Made by a program: the position numbers and the translations under genes
Shown: positions 33,690-36,722 of the stretch, in pieces
Numbering within the stretch: the first letter of the stretch is position 1
Layout: the number at the start of each line of letters is the position of its first letter
The notes under the pieces: model-generated
Seen by the model: only the letters and a program-made list of their open reading frames with translations
Database searches by the model: none
Told to the model about the DNA's origin: nothing
Source of the DNA: Crocinitomicaceae bacterium
GTDB lineage: Bacteria; Bacteroidota; Bacteroidia; Flavobacteriales_D; Crocinitomicaceae
Assembly: GCA_021740085.1 (NCBI GenBank)
Contig: JAIPAL010000020.1
Location: forward strand, 1 to 36,722
Direction of reading: 5' to 3'
DNA length: 36,722 nucleotides

Positions 33690-33709
33690 AAAAGGGCTAC
33701 GGCCCTTTT
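33690..33709 (-). terminator. Terminator after the cyclase-family gene
   Basis: AAAAGGGC and GCCCTTTT form a perfect 8-bp stem with the stable loop TACG (CGTA on the minus strand), starting right after the stop codon of the minus-strand gene. Confidence 0.85.
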
Positions 33710-33710
33710 C

Positions 33711-34454
33711 TTATTTAACTTGATTTATTTTATAAAGCACAGGCCTACTAGGACTAGCGTCGTTTTCAAAAGGAGCGACTTGCAACTCTAGAATATATTC
33801 ACCGTCTTGGATCTGTTCATCCACAAAAATTAATTCTGTGATTGTTCTTTCTATTCGATTAATATGAGGTACCTCCCAAAAAGCATGGTGAAAAGCTAGC
33901 TCTCCCCCATCTTTCTCTTTGTCAACGGAAGGTAAATCAATTAGCAAGTGTTTAATATGAAAATCATTCAACACCTTAATTCCATCCAATGATAAAAATG
34001 GTGGATTTGTATCTGCATAATTCAAAGACTTTTTCGAGGAACTATTCGGCAAAGTTCGTATTATCAGCGCTTCAACATTAGTTTCTTCAGGAAGGGTGGG
34101 AATAGAAATTACCCTATCGCCATTTGATTTTTCTTCAGGTGACAAGGAAATAAGTAGGGCGCGAAAAAAATAATTTTTAAGAACCTTGTTGACAGACAAA
34201 ATTTCCTTGGTAATATGCCCAGATGATTCCGTGTGCGTTCCATGGCCATGAGGATTAAACCAAATTGATCTAAAATTCACATCTCCCCCTTCTTCAACAC
34301 TTCCTAGAAAACCATTTTCACGGACAACCTCCATTTTTGGAGGAGAAACGTACCAAGCGCTTAAGGTTTGGTTGTCAGATAACTCAAGAGATAAATCCAT
34401 TGGAGAATCTGTTTCAATAAATTCTTTTTCATTTAAATAGAAGCGCATAGTCAT
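33711..34454 (-). CDS. Cyclase-family hydrolase (kynurenine-formamidase-like fold)
   Basis: A soluble metal-dependent hydrolase of the cyclase family (PF04199 type), 245-247 aa. Two ATGs are possible: 34454 directly abuts the promoter box, whereas 34448 (MRFYLNEKEF) is 6 nt downstream and is more in line with the other leaderless starts. Numbered from 34448, the metal motif is H67-G-H69-G-T-H72-T-E74-SSG-H78. The family usually shows HxGTHxDxPxH, so an acidic E replaces D and the first His is displaced. From memory Bacteroidota members share this HGxGTHTE form. Later marks are LLIDLPSVDKEKDGGELAFHH-like LPSVDKEKDGG and HHAFW. The substrate is unknown; no kyn genes are nearby. Confidence 0.87.
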   Translation of the reverse strand: MTMRFYLNEKEFIETDSPMDLSLELSDNQTLSAWYVSPPKMEVVRENGFLGSVEEGGDVNFRSIWFNPHGHGTHTESSGHITKEILSVNKVLKNYFFRALLISLSPEEKSNGDRVISIPTLPEETNVEALIIRTLPNSSSKKSLNYADTNPPFLSLDGIKVLNDFHIKHLLIDLPSVDKEKDGGELAFHHAFWEVPHINRIERTITELIFVDEQIQDGEYILELQVAPFENDASPSRPVLYKINQVK

Positions 34455-34462
34455 CAAATTTA
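34455..34462 (-). promoter_or_regulatory. Promoter -7 box abutting the cyclase start
   Basis: The minus strand reads TAAATTTG-ATGACT-ATG. The perfect TAnnTTTG box predicts initiation close to the second ATG at 34448. Confidence 0.5.
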
Positions 34463-34525
34463 TTAATTATGATTCACTTAATTCAATATACATTGTTGAA
34501 ATTGTTCCCAATGATTAAATAACCG

Positions 34526-34548
34526 CAAAGATATTGCACGTATCTTTG
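34526..34548 (+). promoter_or_regulatory. glyS promoter -7 box within a perfect inverted repeat
   Basis: CAAAGATA (34526-34533) and TATCTTTG (34541-34548) are perfect inverted 8-mers, 7 nt apart. The right copy is a consensus -7 box that ends 4 nt before the glyS ATG. The left copy is the same box facing the other way, or half of an operator. Confidence 0.55.
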
Positions 34549-34552
34549 AGCC

Positions 34553-36094
34553 ATGGAACAACAACAGGATTTATTAAAAGACATTATTTCCCATTCAAAA
34601 GAATACGGATTTATTTTTCCATCATCTGAGATATATGATGGCCTTGCCGCTACCTATGATTATGGTCAACTTGGCGTTGAGTTGAAAAATAACATTAAAA
34701 CATATTGGTGGAAAGCGATGGTTCAAATGCACACTAATATAGTTGGCATCGACTCTTCGATCTTTATGCACCCAACTATTTGGAAAGCTTCAGGCCACGT
34801 AGATGCTTTTAATGATCCCTTAATTGATAATAAAGATTCAAAAAAAAGATATCGAGCAGATGTGTTAATTGAAGAACACATAGAAAAAATAAAAGTAAAA
34901 ATTGAGAAGGAAGTAGATAAAGGCAAACTAAAATTTGGAGAAGCTTTTAATGAGGTAGAATTCCGTCAAACAAATCCGAATGTACTTCGAAATGCTACGA
35001 AAATCACTGACATTGAGTCTCGGTTCAAAGAAACATTGTCAAATGATGATTTGGAAGGCGTTAGGCAGTTAATTATTGATTTGGAAATCGCATGTCCCAT
35101 TTCCGGTACTAAAAACTGGACAGATGTTCGACAATTTAATTTAATGTTCTCAACAGAAATGGGGTCTGTCGCTGGCGAAGCATCCACCATCTATTTGCGC
35201 CCAGAAACGGCACAAGGAATTTTTGTTAATTTTCTAAATGTTCAGAAATCTGGAAGAATGAAAATACCTTTTGGTATTGCTCAAATAGGGAAAGCCTTTA
35301 GGAATGAAATCGTTGCCAGGCAATTTATTTTTCGCATGCGCGAATTTGAACAAATGGAAATGCAATTCTTTGTTGAACCAGGCGAAGAAATTGCGTGGTA
35401 TAATAACTGGAAAATAGCACGAGAAAAATGGCATAAAGCGCTTAATTTAGGCGATGCTAACTATCGTTTTCATGACCATGTAAAACTGGCTCATTATGCC
35501 AATGCAGCATGTGATATAGAGTTTAATTTTCCTATGGGATTCAAAGAATTAGAAGGTATTCATTCTCGGACCGATTTTGATTTAAAACAGCACGAAACCT
35601 TTTCAGGTAAGAAACTTCAGTATTTTGATACAAATACGAACAAAAGTTATGTGCCCTACGTGGTAGAAACATCCCTTGGTCTTGACCGAATGTTTTTATC
35701 TATCCTGAGTGCTTCATATAAGAACGAAACCCTTGAAGATGGAAGCTCACGAATAGTCTTAACCATCCCGCCGGCTCTAGCACCCTACAAAGTAGCGATT
35801 CTTCCCCTGTTGAAAAAAGATGGCTTACCCGAAAAATCGCGGGAAATCATGAAAGAATTGCAATTCGATTTTTCCATCCAATACGATGAAAAAGATTCGA
35901 TAGGGAAACGATATAGAAGACAAGACGCCATTGGGACTCCTTATGCTATCACCATTGATCATCAAAGTTTGGAAGATAACACCGTAACCATAAGAGATCG
36001 GGATACAATGGAACAAGAACGGGTTGATTTATCTACCATACGAAACTTTCTTCTAGAAAAAACTGGGTGGAATTCATTGCTTCTAAATCAATAG
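34553..36094 (+). CDS. glyS: Glycine--tRNA ligase, monomeric-type class II
   Basis: A 513-aa cytosolic enzyme that charges tRNA-Gly (EC 6.1.1.14), of the single-chain alpha2 type used by Bacteroidota, archaea and eukaryotes rather than the GlyQ/GlyS tetramer. The opening DIISHSKEYGFIFPSSEIYD and YDYGQLGVELKNNIK are typical. Motif 2 has FRNE at 249-252 followed by FRMREFEQMEM, and motif 3 has GLDRM with R379. LRPETAQGIFVNF recognises glycine. The anticodon-binding domain is the C-terminal ~100 residues. The ATG sits 4 nt after a TATCTTTG box, so the mRNA should be leaderless. A secreted-protein gene follows after 7 nt. Confidence 0.97.
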   Translation: MEQQQDLLKDIISHSKEYGFIFPSSEIYDGLAATYDYGQLGVELKNNIKTYWWKAMVQMHTNIVGIDSSIFMHPTIWKASGHVDAFNDPLIDNKDSKKRYRADVLIEEHIEKIKVKIEKEVDKGKLKFGEAFNEVEFRQTNPNVLRNATKITDIESRFKETLSNDDLEGVRQLIIDLEIACPISGTKNWTDVRQFNLMFSTEMGSVAGEASTIYLRPETAQGIFVNFLNVQKSGRMKIPFGIAQIGKAFRNEIVARQFIFRMREFEQMEMQFFVEPGEEIAWYNNWKIAREKWHKALNLGDANYRFHDHVKLAHYANAACDIEFNFPMGFKELEGIHSRTDFDLKQHETFSGKKLQYFDTNTNKSYVPYVVETSLGLDRMFLSILSASYKNETLEDGSSRIVLTIPPALAPYKVAILPLLKKDGLPEKSREIMKELQFDFSIQYDEKDSIGKRYRRQDAIGTPYAITIDHQSLEDNTVTIRDRDTMEQERVDLSTIRNFLLEKTGWNSLLLNQ

Positions 36095-36101
36095 TTCGCT
36101 T

Positions 36102-36722
36102 TTGAGAATCCTGCTTGTTGTGTTTATCATCTGTTCGCAAAATGTTCGCGGGCAATTTATAAATAACAATAGTGGCGGTGCTTTTTCAGACCAAGGCTTT
36201 TTCAATCCCGCCTATATTAAAGCATTAAGGATTCAACGTTTAACGGCGACCATTTCGATAAAGAAAAAAAATGATGGTATCCGTCTGACAAAAGATGAAT
36301 TGATTTATCATTTTGATACAATAGGGAATTTAATCCAACTTGAACAAATAAAAAATAGTAATGATAAATTGGAAACAACCAATCAATATTTCAACTATGA
36401 TTCCTCCGCACGATTAATCGAAACGAAAAAAGATAGAGGGGCTAACTGTTTCGTTACCCATTTTAATTATGATTCATTGGGGCGAATTCATGAAAGAATT
36501 GAATCCGTCATTAGTAAAGAAACACAAGAACTTCACTCCATCATTAACTATGAAAGAATTGAATATACGATATTAGAGGATGGTGTACTTAAAAAATGTT
36601 TTGATGAGAATAAGCAAGAATTTAAAGAGCAGCTAATTATTTCGAGTCAAATAGACCTAATTGAAGAGACCGAGAAATGGAAAATGAGCATTCATCCTAC
36701 TAGAAAAGAATTTTTACTAAAT
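36102..36722 (+). CDS. Secreted protein with YD-like repeats, 3' end outside the window
   Basis: An open frame starts at TTG 36102, 7 nt after the glyS stop, and runs 207 codons to the window edge without a stop. Its start encodes a good signal peptide (MRILLVVFIICSQNVRGQ). The mature part contains two YD-like units, QYFNYDSSARLIETKKD and THFNYDSLGRIHERIE, about 30 residues apart, suggesting a repeat surface protein. No ATG occurs early in the frame, so TTG is the best start. It probably shares the glyS transcript. The C-terminal domains, perhaps a sorting domain, are not visible. Confidence 0.75.
   Translation, partial: MRILLVVFIICSQNVRGQFINNNSGGAFSDQGFFNPAYIKALRIQRLTATISIKKKNDGIRLTKDELIYHFDTIGNLIQLEQIKNSNDKLETTNQYFNYDSSARLIETKKDRGANCFVTHFNYDSLGRIHERIESVISKETQELHSIINYERIEYTILEDGVLKKCFDENKQEFKEQLIISSQIDLIEETEKWKMSIHPTRKEFLLN

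Overview
The window is a chromosomal segment of a Bacteroidota bacterium, most likely of the order Flavobacteriales (a Crocinitomicaceae/Cryomorphaceae-like lineage would fit, but this is inference). The evidence is the 16S rRNA 5' part at the left edge, low G+C, type IX secretion (T9SS) C-terminal sorting domains on several secreted proteins, a SusC-style receptor with a carboxypeptidase-regulatory-like N-terminus, a DUF5777 barrel, the monomeric glycyl-tRNA synthetase, no visible Shine-Dalgarno sequences, and repeated -7 boxes of the Bacteroidota type TAnnTTTG. I saw no insertion sequence, prophage, CRISPR array or tRNA. It reads as core chromosome with lineage-specific envelope genes.

Layout. 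1-412: 5' part of a 16S rRNA gene (minus), with its leader and promoter to about 617. 850-4975 (minus): a six-gene envelope cluster (DUF5777 barrel, YceI, small membrane protein, cytochrome c lipoprotein, T9SS-exported CxxCH protein, phosphodiesterase lipoprotein). 5069-6250 (plus): 5-formyl-THF cyclo-ligase and RNase HII. 6355-11072: an unrecognised anchored 720-aa protein coupled to a DUF5723/TSP3/OmpA protein. 11194-18593: a TonB-dependent receptor, a large T9SS-secreted protein, and a PhoB/PhoR-like two-component system. 18627-22479: ABC exporter, cytosolic substrate-binding-like protein, secreted T9SS protein. 22471-24536 (minus): SDR oxidoreductase and polytopic membrane protein. 24661-27354: htpG and a DjlA-like TerB/J-domain protein. 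27356-32083 (minus): sufA-B-C-D followed by a ChaN-family protein. 32218-32880: an SDR homologue lacking the catalytic tyrosine. 32928-34454 (minus): small secreted protein and cyclase-family hydrolase. 34553-36722: glycyl-tRNA synthetase and the start of a secreted protein cut by the window edge.

How the genes work together. The two parts most worth study are these. (1) The promoters of the receptor gene and of the following T9SS-secreted gene both carry TTAAC-type hexamers repeated every ~11 bp just upstream of a TTTG box. This is the arrangement expected for an OmpR/PhoB-family activator, and such a regulator with its kinase is encoded directly downstream. That suggests a small self-contained, possibly phosphate-responsive uptake regulon. 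(2) The 850-4975 cluster puts one product in or near each envelope layer, two of them with CxxCH haem-attachment motifs, and so could be a redox module reaching the cell surface. A recurring third theme is a -7 box only 3-6 nt before the start codon, implying leaderless mRNAs; this also corrects several start codons.
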